Assembly: GCF_900149705.1 (NCBI RefSeq)
Contig: NZ_LT703001.1
Coordinates: 372,001-436,000, forward strand
Direction: 5' to 3'
DNA: 64,000 nucleotides
From: Sphingorhabdus sp. Alg231-15
GTDB taxonomy: Bacteria > Pseudomonadota > Alphaproteobacteria > Sphingomonadales > Sphingomonadaceae
Positions 18,871 to 28,239 of this stretch are shown piece after piece. A program made the position numbers and the translations under genes. The notes below the pieces were generated by a model. That model was not told the origin of the DNA, did not search any database, and saw nothing but the letters and a program-made list of their open reading frames with translations. Every line of letters begins with the position of its first letter. The stretch's first letter is position 1.

Positions 18871-20100
18871 TTAGCTCCTGTAATCGGCGTTTATCGAGAT
18901 ATATCCATGGGTCAGGTCACAGGTCCAGACAGTGGCCTTCCCGTCACCGATCCCAATATCAACGCTGATGTCAATTACATCGCCTTTCAGGTGCTCGGTA
19001 ACCGGTGTTTCGTCATAATCGGGAACAACCAGGCCGTCGCGCGCAACCGTGATGCCGCCAAAGCCGATGGAGAGCTTGTCGCGATCTGCGGGTTCACCGG
19101 CTTTGCCAACCGCCATAACCACGCGGCCCCAGTTTGCATCTTCTCCGGCAATAGCGGTTTTAACGAGTGGAGAATTGGCCACGGAGAGGGCAATATGTTT
19201 GGCGCTTTCATCACTTTGCGCGCCCGTCACCGCAATTTCGATAAACTTGCTTGCGCCTTCCCCGTCGCGGACAACAAGATGTGCCAATTGCATGCACAAA
19301 TCGCTTAACGCCGCTTGAAACGCGTCAGCGCCGGCATCATCAAATGAAGTTAGGGCAGGGATGTCACGCTGTCCTGTAGCAAAGGCCAAAACAGTGTCAC
19401 TGGTCGATGTATCGCTGTCGACCGTGATGCAGTTGAAGCTTTTTGCAGTCGCCGCATCAAGCATTTCCTGCAGCAGATCAGAATCCACGGTCGCATCGGT
19501 GAAAATATAGCCCAGCATCGTCGCCATATCCGGCGCAATCATGCCGGACCCTTTGACGATACCATTGAGATGAACGGTTTTCCCGCCGATAATCGCACTA
19601 GTGGTCGCCATCTTGGGAAAGGTGTCGGTCGTCATGATCGTGGCCGCAGCCTCTTGCCAGCTGCAAGGCTCGACTGTGAAAGCCGCGTCTAGACCCGCTT
19701 CGGCCCGGTCTTTTGGCAAAGGTTCACCGATCACACCGGTGGAGGAAACAAATATCTCTTGCTCTGTGCAGCCGAGATGATCGCTGGTGAGGGACAATAT
19801 CCGTTGCACCGCCTCCATGCCGCGCGCGCCAGTAAAAGCATTTGCATTGCCAGCATTAACGACCAAAGCTCTTGCCTTGCCGCCGGGCAAGGCTTTGCGG
19901 CACCATTCCACCTCTGTGGACGGACATTTGCTCTGGGTTAGCACGCCGGCGACGGATGTACTTTCGGTCAATTCGATATAAGTAAGGTCACAGCGGTCCC
20001 ATTGCTTATATTGGGCGCGAGCGATGCGGCAGGTGACGCCGGAAATGTCCGGAAGCTCTGGGATGTCTGCGGGGGCAAGAGGCGATATAGTTTCTGACAC
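18871..20100 (-). CDS. argJ: bifunctional glutamate N-acetyltransferase/amino-acid acetyltransferase ArgJ
   Basis: Arginine biosynthesis enzyme that recycles acetyl from N-acetylornithine to glutamate and may also use acetyl-CoA. The 409 aa frame shows KGSGMIAPDMATMLGYIFTDA-type sequence around the autoproteolysis site (Ala-Thr within DMATML, where Thr becomes the nucleophile of the beta subunit), plus NAGNANAFTG and the C-terminal GEDANWGRVVMAVG. The start is GTG at 20100 with AAAGG about 9 nt upstream. It is the first gene of a three-gene minus-strand run and diverges from the small gene before secA. Confidence 0.95.
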   Translation of the reverse strand: MSETISPLAPADIPELPDISGVTCRIARAQYKQWDRCDLTYIELTESTSVAGVLTQSKCPSTEVEWCRKALPGGKARALVVNAGNANAFTGARGMEAVQRILSLTSDHLGCTEQEIFVSSTGVIGEPLPKDRAEAGLDAAFTVEPCSWQEAAATIMTTDTFPKMATTSAIIGGKTVHLNGIVKGSGMIAPDMATMLGYIFTDATVDSDLLQEMLDAATAKSFNCITVDSDTSTSDTVLAFATGQRDIPALTSFDDAGADAFQAALSDLCMQLAHLVVRDGEGASKFIEIAVTGAQSDESAKHIALSVANSPLVKTAIAGEDANWGRVVMAVGKAGEPADRDKLSIGFGGITVARDGLVVPDYDETPVTEHLKGDVIDISVDIGIGDGKATVWTCDLTHGYISINADYRS

Positions 20101-20158
20101 TTAACTTGCCTTTATCTATTGGTTTGCTAAAGCGAAGATCTTCTCACAGGGCTTATTG

Positions 20159-20443
20159 ATGAACGTCTATATTGCAAGTTTTATGTTGCTGCTTTTCAAT
20201 GCAGTTGGCGTTAATCCGCCGGCTGCTGCTATGGCAACTGAGACCGCTGGCAATGAGGTCACGTCTGAAGCCGAAGCAACTACACCATCAGACTGGGGTA
20301 AAGTTGCCCAAACCTTCATCCAAAGTGAGGCACCCTTTGCAATTCGCTTGCAAAGCGGACGCGATATTGCATCTATCTGGTCCGTATTGCCGGTCCAATT
20401 CACGATCGGCGACAAGCTGGAGCATGAAGAAGGCGCGCCTTAG
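20159..20443 (+). CDS. small predicted secreted protein upstream of secA
   Basis: An uncharacterised 94-aa protein. The N-terminus (MNVYIASFMLLLFNAVGVNP) is a hydrophobic segment followed by an AAAMA-type signal peptidase I site; the mature part is acidic to neutral and ends EHEEGAP before the stop. It starts at ATG 20159 (a TTG sits directly before it) with AGGG a few nt upstream, and it ends 109 bp before secA on the same strand. A short exported protein directly upstream of secA recalls SecM, the E. coli arrest peptide that tunes secA translation, and the RAPP/RAGP-type arrest peptides of other bacteria. No known arrest motif is recognised here, so this is an analogy of position only. Confidence 0.6.
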   Translation: MNVYIASFMLLLFNAVGVNPPAAAMATETAGNEVTSEAEATTPSDWGKVAQTFIQSEAPFAIRLQSGRDIASIWSVLPVQFTIGDKLEHEEGAP

Positions 20444-20552
20444 CTGTACGCCCGGACAATCACGTACGTTGATTTGTTCCAATTCATCCCTAAATGCAGA
20501 CAAGACTGGGCGCTAAATACGTCCAATATCTAAAGAAATATCGGAAATCATC
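20444..20552 (+). promoter_or_regulatory. secA leader with possible SD-sequestering pairing
   Basis: This leader separates the small secreted-protein gene from secA. TGATTT (20470-20475) is complementary to AAATCA (20545-20550), with flanking CC (20479-20480) facing GG (20543-20544) across a bulge. The pairing covers the GGAAA that serves as secA ribosome binding site. A further GTACG/CGTAC hairpin lies just after the upstream stop codon. Read by eye, not folded. Confidence 0.3.
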
Positions 20553-23279
20553 ATGATCGGCGGCTTTGCCAAATCCCTATTCGGGTCTTCTAACGACCGT
20601 TACGTCAAATCCATCATGAAAGTGGTTGATAAGATCAACGCTTTCGAACCAGAAATTGAACCGCTTAGCGATGAAGAACTGGCGGCTAAAACGCCGTATT
20701 TCCGGGAACGGGTAGCCAATGGCGAAACACTCGACGATATTTTACCAGAGGCATTTGCAGTCGTCCGTGAAGCAGCAAAAAGAACCTTGGGCCAACGCCA
20801 TTATGACGTTCAAATGGTCGGCGGTATCGTATTGCACCGGGGCGAAATCTCCGAAATGCGGACGGGTGAAGGTAAAACGCTTGTCGCCACGCTGGCTTGT
20901 TATCTCAACGCCATAGAAGGCAAAGGCGTCCATGTTGTTACCGTGAACGACTATCTTGCTCGCCGCGATGGCGAATGGATGAGCCAGGTTTATAACTTTC
21001 TTGGCATGAGTGTAGGGACAATCATTCCGAATATCGGTGAAGAGCAGCGGCGCGAAGCCTATGCCGCCGATATCACCTACGGCACCAACAACGAATTTGG
21101 TTTCGACTATCTTCGCGATAATATGAAACATGATCGTGGTCAGATGGTGCAACGGCCTTTCAACTTTGCAATTGTCGATGAAGTCGATTCAATCCTGATC
21201 GACGAAGCGCGGACACCGCTGATTATCTCGGGTCCGACGGACGATAAATCAGACCTCTACATCTCGGTGAACGAGATTGTTCAGCATATCGACGAAGAGG
21301 ATTACGAAAAGGACGAGAAAAGTCGCAATATCTCCCTGACGGAAGAGGGAACAGAGAAAGCAGAACGTTTGCTTGAAGAAGCCGGATTGCTTGAGGGTGA
21401 CAACCTCTATGATTATGAAAATACGCAGGTTGTTCATCACCTTAACCAGGCCTTGATGGCCAACGTCATGCGCAAGCGTGACACGGACTATATCGTCAAA
21501 GATGGCAAGGTTATCATTATCGATGAGTTTACGGGACGTATGATGGATGGCCGCCGCTGGTCCAATGGTTTGCATCAGGCGGTGGAAGCCAAAGAAGGCG
21601 TTCAGATCGAACCCGAAAACCAGACGATGGCATCGATCACCTTCCAGAACTATTTTCGTATGTACCCCAAATTGTCTGGTATGACCGGCACAGCGGAGAC
21701 GGAAGCGGCAGAATTTTTTGAAATCTACAAAATGAACGTTGTTACCATTCCGACCAACCGACCGATCCAGCGGATTGATGAAAATGACGAATTTTATAAG
21801 AATACGCTCGATAAATTTGCTGCGATCGCAAAAAAGATCAAAGAACATAGCGACAAGGGCCAACCGGTTCTGGTTGGTACAGTGTCGATTGAGAAATCAG
21901 AACTCCTGTCCGATTTTCTGAAGAAAGAAGATGTGACGCATAATGTTCTGAATGCCCGTTTTCATGAACAGGAAGCGCATATTGTTGCCCAAGCCGGTAG
22001 TCCGGGTGCCGTGACAATCGCGACCAATATGGCTGGCCGCGGTACGGATATCCAGCTCGGCGGAAATATTGATTTTCGTATCGAGCAGGAACTGGCCGAA
22101 TTGGAAGAAGGTCCTGAACGGGATAAGGCCATTGCAAAAATTGAAGAGGAAGTCCGGGCTTTACGCGAACAGGTCCGTGCAGCGGGCGGCTTGTTTGTTC
22201 TAGGCACGGAACGGCACGAAAGCCGCCGCATTGATAACCAGCTGCGTGGCCGTTCCGGTCGGCAAGGTGATCCGGGACTCAGTCGCTTCTATCTTTGCCT
22301 GGAAGACGATTTGCTTCGGATTTTTGGCACCGAGACAATGTTTGCCAAGATGATGAATAAGAATCTGGAAGATGGCGAAGCTATCGGTGGCAAATGGCTC
22401 TCGAAGGCAATTGAAACCGCTCAGAAAAAGGTTGAAGCGCGTAATTATGAAGCGCGTAAGCAGGTCGTTGAATATGATGATGTCATGAACGACCAACGCA
22501 AGGTGATTTATGAGCAACGCTCTGAAATCATGGACGCCGAAACCGTTGGCGATGTTGTAGAAGATATGCGGCACGAGACCGCTAATGCAATCGTTGCCGA
22601 CAGTTGCCCTCCTGGCAGCTATCCTGAGCAATGGGAAATAGACTTGCTCAAGAAACGCGTTGAAGAGGTGTTCGGCTTAACTCCCGATATTGATGCGTGG
22701 ATGCAAGAGGATGCGGTAGAGCCAGAGATTCTGGAAACTCGCATCGCTGAGCTGGCAGACGCCGATTTCAATGCCAAAGTAGAGCAAATCGATCCTGAGA
22801 TCTGGGTGCAGATCGAAAAATCGATATTGCTGGAGTCTCTTGACCATCATTGGAAAGAACATCTCGCAACCTTGGATGCACTGCGTCAGGTCGTATTTTT
22901 GCGTGCTTATGCCCAGAAAAAACCGCTGGATGAGTATAAGAAAGAGGCCTTTGGTCTGTTCGAACGCATGTTGGAAGTGATCCGCGAAAGCGTTACAAAG
23001 ACAATCGCGGTCAGCCAGTTCCATCGCCAGGAAGAAATCGAAGTACCGGAATTGCCGGAGCTGCCTGACTTTCTCACCACGCATATTGATCCACTTACTG
23101 GCGAAGATGACAGTAATGATATTGATGGCGGCACATTGGGTACGGTCTCCGCGACATTACCGCCACGTCAGTCAGGCGGGGCGGTTGCAGCCGATATCAA
23201 CTTTGATGGCGTAAGTAGAAATGCGCCATGTCCTTGCGGTTCGGGGCGGAAATTCAAGCATTGCCACGGTAAGTATTGA
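20553..23279 (+). CDS. secA: preprotein translocase ATPase SecA
   Basis: Motor of the Sec translocon. The 908 aa frame has Walker [12 protein letters not shown] at about residues 102-112, the [19 protein letters not shown] motif [12 protein letters not shown] and [11 protein letters not shown], and a C-terminal zinc finger [13 protein letters not shown] that binds SecB and phospholipid in the family. The ribosome binding site is weak (GGAAA), and the gene is preceded by a small secreted-protein gene on the same strand. Length and domain order are complete. Confidence 0.98.
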   Translation: MIGGFAKSLFGSSNDRYVKSIMKVVDKINAFEPEIEPLSDEELAAKTPYFRERVANGETLDDILPEAFAVVREAAKRTLGQRHYDVQMVGGIVLHRGEISEMRTGEGKTLVATLACYLNAIEGKGVHVVTVNDYLARRDGEWMSQVYNFLGMSVGTIIPNIGEEQRREAYAADITYGTNNEFGFDYLRDNMKHDRGQMVQRPFNFAIVDEVDSILIDEARTPLIISGPTDDKSDLYISVNEIVQHIDEEDYEKDEKSRNISLTEEGTEKAERLLEEAGLLEGDNLYDYENTQVVHHLNQALMANVMRKRDTDYIVKDGKVIIIDEFTGRMMDGRRWSNGLHQAVEAKEGVQIEPENQTMASITFQNYFRMYPKLSGMTGTAETEAAEFFEIYKMNVVTIPTNRPIQRIDENDEFYKNTLDKFAAIAKKIKEHSDKGQPVLVGTVSIEKSELLSDFLKKEDVTHNVLNARFHEQEAHIVAQAGSPGAVTIATNMAGRGTDIQLGGNIDFRIEQELAELEEGPERDKAIAKIEEEVRALREQVRAAGGLFVLGTERHESRRIDNQLRGRSGRQGDPGLSRFYLCLEDDLLRIFGTETMFAKMMNKNLEDGEAIGGKWLSKAIETAQKKVEARNYEARKQVVEYDDVMNDQRKVIYEQRSEIMDAETVGDVVEDMRHETANAIVADSCPPGSYPEQWEIDLLKKRVEEVFGLTPDIDAWMQEDAVEPEILETRIAELADADFNAKVEQIDPEIWVQIEKSILLESLDHHWKEHLATLDALRQVVFLRAYAQKKPLDEYKKEAFGLFERMLEVIRESVTKTIAVSQFHRQEEIEVPELPELPDFLTTHIDPLTGEDDSNDIDGGTLGTVSATLPPRQSGGAVAADINFDGVSRNAPCPCGSGRKFKHCHGKY

Positions 23280-23311
23280 TATCGTGATCACGATGCCGAG
23301 CGAGACCTGAT

Positions 23312-24085
23312 GTGGCTCTTGGTGTCACCGGTCTAGCGCTATTGTTTCTTCTGACGGCGGCGCTTTACGCTTCTGTTGGATTTGGTGGCGGGTCAACATA
23401 TATCGCGCTGCTTGCGCTTTCTGATGTCGATTATCGAGCGCTTCCAATTGTCGCATTGCTTTGCAACATCATCGTTGTTCTGGGCGGAACGCTGCGGTTT
23501 CAGGCTAGAGGTTTGATCGACTGGAAAAGAATTTGGCCCATTCTTCTCTTGTCGGTACCAGCGGCCTGGGCAGGGGGACGTTTGCCGATTGATCGTGACA
23601 GTTTTCTGATACTGCTGGGGTCTTCATTGTTGGTCGCCGGGGCATTGCTGCTGGTGGAGCCCGCGTTGCGTGATCGCAGCAATTTAGAGCGAGGTAACTG
23701 GGCAAAGCATGTAAGCTTTGCACCGGTCGTCGGTGGTGGGATCGGATTTCTGTCGGGAATGGTAGGCATCGGAGGAGGAATATTTCTCGCCCCCATATTA
23801 TTGCTGACCAACTGGTCCGATGGACGGAGGATAGCCGCAACAGCCAGCCTGTTCATACTTGTCAACTCAGCTAGCGGTCTTGCTGGTCAGTTGATGAAAT
23901 CGAATTGGGAGCAGGGGGTAGATGTTTTACTTGGCTTTTGGCCGCTCTATCTTGCGGTTCTCGTCGGCGGCCAGGCTGGCAGCATTCTGGCGAGCAAAGC
24001 ACTGCCAGAGCTGTGGATTAAACGATTGACCGCTATATTGATCCTGTACGTAGCAATCCGCATAATCTGGCAACAATTTGCCTGA
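23312..24085 (+). CDS. TSUP family (TauE/SafE) permease
   Basis: Integral membrane protein of 257 aa with about eight hydrophobic segments and the two family repeats: FGGGSTYIALLAL near the N-terminus and GMVGIGGGIFLAPILLL in the middle. TSUP proteins export sulfite, sulfoacetate or other organosulfonates or take up related anions; the substrate is not evident here. The start is GTG at 23312 with only a weak upstream purine stretch, 33 bp after secA, so it may be co-transcribed with secA. No sulfur-metabolism neighbours are present. Confidence 0.85.
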   Translation: MALGVTGLALLFLLTAALYASVGFGGGSTYIALLALSDVDYRALPIVALLCNIIVVLGGTLRFQARGLIDWKRIWPILLLSVPAAWAGGRLPIDRDSFLILLGSSLLVAGALLLVEPALRDRSNLERGNWAKHVSFAPVVGGGIGFLSGMVGIGGGIFLAPILLLTNWSDGRRIAATASLFILVNSASGLAGQLMKSNWEQGVDVLLGFWPLYLAVLVGGQAGSILASKALPELWIKRLTAILILYVAIRIIWQQFA

Positions 24086-24135
24086 AAACGTCTTATTGTG
24101 TCAGGTGACATCGTGCATTTCTAGATTTTAGAAAA

Positions 24136-24210
24136 TGGCTCCCCGGGACGGATTCGAACCATCGGCCAATCGATTAACAGTCGATTGCTCTACCACTGAG
24201 CTACCGGGGA
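24136..24210 (-). tRNA. tRNA-Asn (GTT)
   Basis: The minus strand folds as a tRNA: acceptor TCCCCGG/CCGGGGA, discriminator G and encoded CCA (24136-24138), D-arm AGCTCAGTGGTAGAGC, anticodon loop CTGTTAA with GTT anticodon, and T-arm GGTTCGAATCC. Length is 72 nt plus CCA. It lies 63 bp downstream of nadK on the same strand. Confidence 0.97.
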
Positions 24211-24273
24211 ATAGAAGCGATTTGCATCACAACGAGCGCGGCTATAGCAACGTCATTCGCACCCGGCAAGCCA

Positions 24274-25047
24274 TCAAACAACAAATTGTTCCATCGCGAT
24301 CCGATCATCCAGAGCATGTTCCGGATCAAACAACATGGTCAGTGTCTGATTGCGGTCAATGGAGACCGTTACATTAGCAACATCGCGAACCTCTTGCTGG
24401 TCACCAACCGCACTGACAGGCCGTTTTTCGGCATTTAGAACCTTGATGCTGATTGGCATTTTGTCTGGTAAAATGGCGCCTTTCCAGCGTCGTGGACGGA
24501 ACGGACTGATAGGTGTTAGCGCCAGTAAATTAGAGCCAAGTGGCAAGATTGGGCCGTTCGCAGATAGATTATAGGCTGTCGAACCTGCCGGCGTTGCGAT
24601 CAAAATTCCGTCACATACCAGTTCCTCGAGCATGATTCGGTTATTTACCTCAATTTCCAGTTTTGCGGTCTGGCGGGTTTCTCTTAGTAATGAAACTTCG
24701 TTGATCGCTGGCAACACGAAGCTGGCACCGGAAATAGTTTCGACTTCCATCTTGAGAGGACGAACCTTAAACGGACGGGCACCCTCAATCCGCCGAATCA
24801 GATCATCTTCATGCCAATTGTTCATGAGGAAACCGACCGTACCGAGATTCATCCCATAGACTGGCATAATCTTGCGCCGATTGAGCATCTGATGAAGGGT
24901 TTGCAGCATGAAACCGTCGCCGCCCAGTACAACGGCTTGATCCGCATCCTCAACCGGTACCCAGTCCATCAAAGGTTTGAGCTTGTCTCCCGCTTCTTGT
25001 GCCTGAGGAGTAGGGGACACGATCAGTGCCCATTTTATTTCGCTCAT
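24274..25047 (-). CDS. nadK: NAD kinase
   Basis: ATP-dependent NAD kinase making NADP, 257 aa. The substrate motif LGGDGFMLQTLHQML is at residues 41-55, with NEVSLLRETRQT, the ATPAGSTAYNLSANGPILP nucleotide-binding segment and a normal C-terminus. Its ATG overlaps the moaA stop by 4 nt, so it is probably translated in coupling with moaA. Essential housekeeping enzyme. Confidence 0.96.
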   Translation of the reverse strand: MSEIKWALIVSPTPQAQEAGDKLKPLMDWVPVEDADQAVVLGGDGFMLQTLHQMLNRRKIMPVYGMNLGTVGFLMNNWHEDDLIRRIEGARPFKVRPLKMEVETISGASFVLPAINEVSLLRETRQTAKLEIEVNNRIMLEELVCDGILIATPAGSTAYNLSANGPILPLGSNLLALTPISPFRPRRWKGAILPDKMPISIKVLNAEKRPVSAVGDQQEVRDVANVTVSIDRNQTLTMLFDPEHALDDRIAMEQFVV

Positions 25048-26030
25048 CCGCCAGTGACGTTCATATGACGCTCCAATATCTCTGCGGACCCGTCCAATTG
25101 CGCATTAAACTCATGTCGTAACGGTTTGAGCTTCAAAGCTTTCTGAAGCAACCGATCAACCGCCTCTATTCCTTCATTGCGCACGGCGGCGCGTAAATCA
25201 ACATGCGCGTTGTGGCCAAGGCACATAAATATTTTACCGTCGGTAGTTAGGCGCAGACGATTACAATTATCGCAGAAATTATTGCTGAGTGGTGTGATGA
25301 GGCCAAGGCGAAGGCCAAGCGGCTCAACGGACATATAACGTGCCGGACCAGCACTTTTATGCGCTATCGAGCGTAACTCGTAATTGTCGGACAGTGGAGC
25401 GATAAACTCTTCCGCAGGGATATGTTCGAGCTTTCGATCAGCTCCTACATCGCCAAGAGGCATGGTCTCGATCACCGTTAGATCATGGCCCTGTGTCGCA
25501 CAATATTCCGCCATCGGCATCAGCGATTCCTGATTAAACCCGCGCAAGGCAACCATATTGATCTTCACTTTTATACCAGCCTCTTTGGCCGCCGCTATCC
25601 CTACGAGCACCTGTTCTACCGATGCTCCTCTGGTGATTTCGGAAAACTTATCAGGATCGAGCGTATCCATGCTGACATTTATTCGGCGCACATGATGGGC
25701 AGCGAGATGGTCCGCATATTCGCTGAGGAGAGATCCATTGGTTGTAAGTGTAAGCTCTTCCAATTCGCCAGAATTCACCTTTCTTCCAAGGCGTTGAATC
25801 ACGTCGCTCATATCTCGTCTGACGAGGGGTTCTCCTCCGGTCAGACGAATTTTCTTCACACCATGTCCAATAAAACGCTCTGCAATCAGGGTGATTTCTT
25901 CCAAAGTCAGCAATTCGCTCTTTGGCATGAACGTCATATTTTCAGACATGCAATATTGGCAGCGGAAATTACATCGGTCGGTGACCGAAATGCGTAGATA
26001 ATCGATTTTGCGGCCAAATCCGTCGAGCAT
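25044..26030 (-). CDS. moaA: GTP 3',8-cyclase MoaA
   Basis: Radical SAM enzyme for the first step of molybdenum cofactor synthesis. Counting from ATG 26030, the N-terminal cluster motif DRCNFRCQYC gives Cys 20, 24 and 27, and the C-terminal cluster region NNFCDNCNRLRLTTDGKIFMCLG-type sequence holds three more cysteines. RLTGGEPLVRRD is the SAM-contact motif. A GTG at 26033 is an alternative start. The usual C-terminal double-glycine MoaA tail is present as VTGG. It sits upstream of and coupled to nadK, while moaB lies separately at 5.2-5.7 kb. Confidence 0.95.
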   Translation of the reverse strand: MLDGFGRKIDYLRISVTDRCNFRCQYCMSENMTFMPKSELLTLEEITLIAERFIGHGVKKIRLTGGEPLVRRDMSDVIQRLGRKVNSGELEELTLTTNGSLLSEYADHLAAHHVRRINVSMDTLDPDKFSEITRGASVEQVLVGIAAAKEAGIKVKINMVALRGFNQESLMPMAEYCATQGHDLTVIETMPLGDVGADRKLEHIPAEEFIAPLSDNYELRSIAHKSAGPARYMSVEPLGLRLGLITPLSNNFCDNCNRLRLTTDGKIFMCLGHNAHVDLRAAVRNEGIEAVDRLLQKALKLKPLRHEFNAQLDGSAEILERHMNVTGG

Positions 26031-26070
26031 CACATTGTTCCAATTCAGAATGAACCCAAATGCTAGCGTT

Positions 26071-26099
26071 TTGTAAGATGGCAGGCAACGGCATATAAA
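26071..26099 (+). promoter_or_regulatory. sigma-70-like promoter upstream of the EAL gene
   Basis: TTGTAA (26071-26076), a 17-nt spacer and TATAAA (26094-26099). Transcription would begin near 26106, some 120 nt before the predicted TTG start of the EAL protein and 5-6 nt before a 22-codon ORF. It is one of the best promoter-like sequences in the window. Confidence 0.5.
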
Positions 26100-26111
26100 G
26101 AATTTGGGGCT

Positions 26112-26180
26112 ATGGAAAAGGATAGGGAAGTTTTGCGGCGTTATATGAAGCCGAAGATAGACAGAATAGGGGTATTGTAA
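26112..26180 (+). CDS. possible 22-codon leader ORF
   Basis: ATG 26112 to TAA 26178-26180 encodes a highly charged peptide (begins MEKDREVLRRYMK). It starts a few nt after the predicted transcription start and ends 45 nt before the EAL gene's TTG start. There is only a weak GGGG upstream. It may be a leader peptide or chance; translation is unproven. Confidence 0.2.
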   Translation: MEKDREVLRRYMKPKIDRIGVL

Positions 26181-26225
26181 ATCACTCGCCGATCATCAGA
26201 ACCAGGTCAAAAGGAAGCAAAGCAT

Positions 26226-28229
26226 TTGTTTTTGCTATCTTTTCATGATCGCGACCCATTGGCTGCTGCGATTTCGGTGCAGGGATGGCGTGTGAGTTCT
26301 GCTCGGCGAAAGGATAATCTGCGGGGCCGGTTATTGTCTTCTCATGCTCTGATTGCGGTTGTTGACATGCGTGGTGCGGCGGAGAATGGCTTAACCGCCA
26401 TCGCTGAGATTGCGGGCTTGGACGAAAATCGCGGGATTGCGATCCTGGCTCTAGCAGACCCATCAGTTCAGAAAAATATCGCTCACCTTTGCTATGATGC
26501 GGGGGCTACCCATTTTCTTGATATCGCCAATGAGCATGCTGATCTCCATCAAGCGATAAATTTTGCTTATCGTTATGTTGAGAATATCCGTGGTGGCAAA
26601 GAATCGACCTATTATTTCAATGGCCTGCTGGCACAAGCCGACGAGCATTGGTTCTTCTCAAAAAAGGATATCAAGGATAATTGGGTCAGTGAAAAACTGA
26701 AATTGAATTTGAACGACGCCGACTTTGATCACTATCCGGTAAGCGGCATGTATCGCAAATTGTCGGATCATGAACGCAAACGCGTCCGGGGGGCTTTGGG
26801 CCGGCTGAAGACTGGATCTGCGCAGGCAGCGGTGCCGCATATGTTGAACGGGGAAAAGGTCATTCACCACCTTCATGATTCAGGTGAACGTATACACGGT
26901 CGAATTGAGAGAAATACCGACAGTCCGACGGATCATAGTTGGTCAGGTCAGGATCTTCTGTCAGGGTTGCGTAACGGTTCTGCGGCTCGAAGTTGGATGC
27001 GGACTTGCCTCGAACGAGGCAACAGCCTCGGACTGATCATTCTTGGTCTCAAGAATATTGGAACGATAAACGCTGCCTATGGGCGCGCAATCGGTGATGA
27101 AGTCATGCGCCGCGTTGGCCAACGCCTGATCGCGGAAACGATAGATCATCCGCCAGATGACTGTATGGTTGCCCGATTGGATGGCCAGAATTTTGGTGTT
27201 GCGATGACCTTTGATGATTCCGCTGACGGTGGAATACAAAAGTGTGTCGACTATGCCGGGCTGCTGCTTGGTGATATTTTTGAATCGATCACGATAGAAG
27301 GCCGCGAAATCGGGTTGGTGGCGCGGGCCGGTATTGCTGTGGGCGAGGATTCAACTGATGAAAGCCTTCTGATCAGGCGTGCAACTCTTGCCCTGGCTGA
27401 AGCCATGATATCTGATGCATCGCCGATAAGGATCAGTGGTTCCTCAGAAAAAAATATACTCATGGAACATCAACTGGAAGGGGAGTTGGCCCATGCGCTG
27501 GAACGGGGCGAAATCGCTATAGCGCTCCAACCTCAGATTAAAGTGGATACCGGTCAATTGGCAGGCGCCGAGGCGTTAGCGCGCTGGAATCATCCAAAAC
27601 TCGGTTTTCTAGGAGCGGCAACATTATTTTCCGTGGCTGAGCGGGCGGGGCTTATGGAATTGCTTTCAATCCATATACACAAGCTGGCTTTTGCCACGGC
27701 AGCCAAATGGCCCGACAGCCTCTCGTTTTTGAGATTGTCAGTAAATATAACCGCTGGTGATCTCGCAAACGCTGCTTTCGTGCAAAATATCATCCAGGCC
27801 ATTGATGAAACCGGCTTTGAGCCAGATCGAACCACTCTTGAAATTACCGAATCTGAGCTGATTGGTGATGTAAGGAGTGCGGCGCAAAGGCTCTCAGCAA
27901 TCAGAAAAAAAGGTCTGCATATTGCGATAGATGATTTCGGAACAGGCTATAGTAGCCTGAGCTATCTTAAAAACCTGCCGCTCGACTATCTGAAGATCGA
28001 TAGTGGTTTAACTAGCGATATTGGCGGATCCGTCAAAGACCAGGTGGTGGTGAAGTCGATTATCGATATGGCCCGAAGTCTTGATCTTTCTGTGATTGCA
28101 GAAGGCGTTGAAACAGAAGCACAACTCGAAATGCTAGCACAACAAGGATGTGAATATTTTCAAGGCTTCTTGCGATCTGGGCCAATATCACCCGACGAAT
28201 TTGAGATATTTGCTTTGAAAAGCAACTAG
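26226..28229 (+). CDS. EAL-domain c-di-GMP phosphodiesterase with degenerate GGDEF
   Basis: Predicted cyclic-di-GMP phosphodiesterase of 667 aa. The N-terminal 115 residues resemble a receiver-like alpha/beta fold. A GGDEF-like domain at about residues 250-400 has RLDGQNFG in place of the GGDEF signature, so cyclase activity is unlikely. The EAL domain (from about residue 415) keeps EALARWNHP, VNITAGDL, LEITESEL, IDDFGTGYSSL, LKID, AEGVET and QGCEYFQGF, the residues for metal binding and hydrolysis. The start is most likely TTG 26226, with AAGGA about 10 nt upstream; there is no ATG in frame between it and the upstream stop at 26178. No membrane segment is seen. A PilZ protein lies 6 kb away. 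Confidence 0.88.
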   Translation: MFLLSFHDRDPLAAAISVQGWRVSSARRKDNLRGRLLSSHALIAVVDMRGAAENGLTAIAEIAGLDENRGIAILALADPSVQKNIAHLCYDAGATHFLDIANEHADLHQAINFAYRYVENIRGGKESTYYFNGLLAQADEHWFFSKKDIKDNWVSEKLKLNLNDADFDHYPVSGMYRKLSDHERKRVRGALGRLKTGSAQAAVPHMLNGEKVIHHLHDSGERIHGRIERNTDSPTDHSWSGQDLLSGLRNGSAARSWMRTCLERGNSLGLIILGLKNIGTINAAYGRAIGDEVMRRVGQRLIAETIDHPPDDCMVARLDGQNFGVAMTFDDSADGGIQKCVDYAGLLLGDIFESITIEGREIGLVARAGIAVGEDSTDESLLIRRATLALAEAMISDASPIRISGSSEKNILMEHQLEGELAHALERGEIAIALQPQIKVDTGQLAGAEALARWNHPKLGFLGAATLFSVAERAGLMELLSIHIHKLAFATAAKWPDSLSFLRLSVNITAGDLANAAFVQNIIQAIDETGFEPDRTTLEITESELIGDVRSAAQRLSAIRKKGLHIAIDDFGTGYSSLSYLKNLPLDYLKIDSGLTSDIGGSVKDQVVVKSIIDMARSLDLSVIAEGVETEAQLEMLAQQGCEYFQGFLRSGPISPDEFEIFALKSN

Positions 28230-28239
28230 CCCTTGGTTT

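Noticed and set aside
21249-21863. 204-codon open frame opposite secA
   Set aside because: secA is fully conserved on the plus strand here; the antisense frame is a shadow with no start signal.
24135-24377. 80-codon open frame across the tRNA-Asn gene
   Set aside because: It runs over a tRNA and into nadK in antisense; such frames over tRNA genes are common artefacts.
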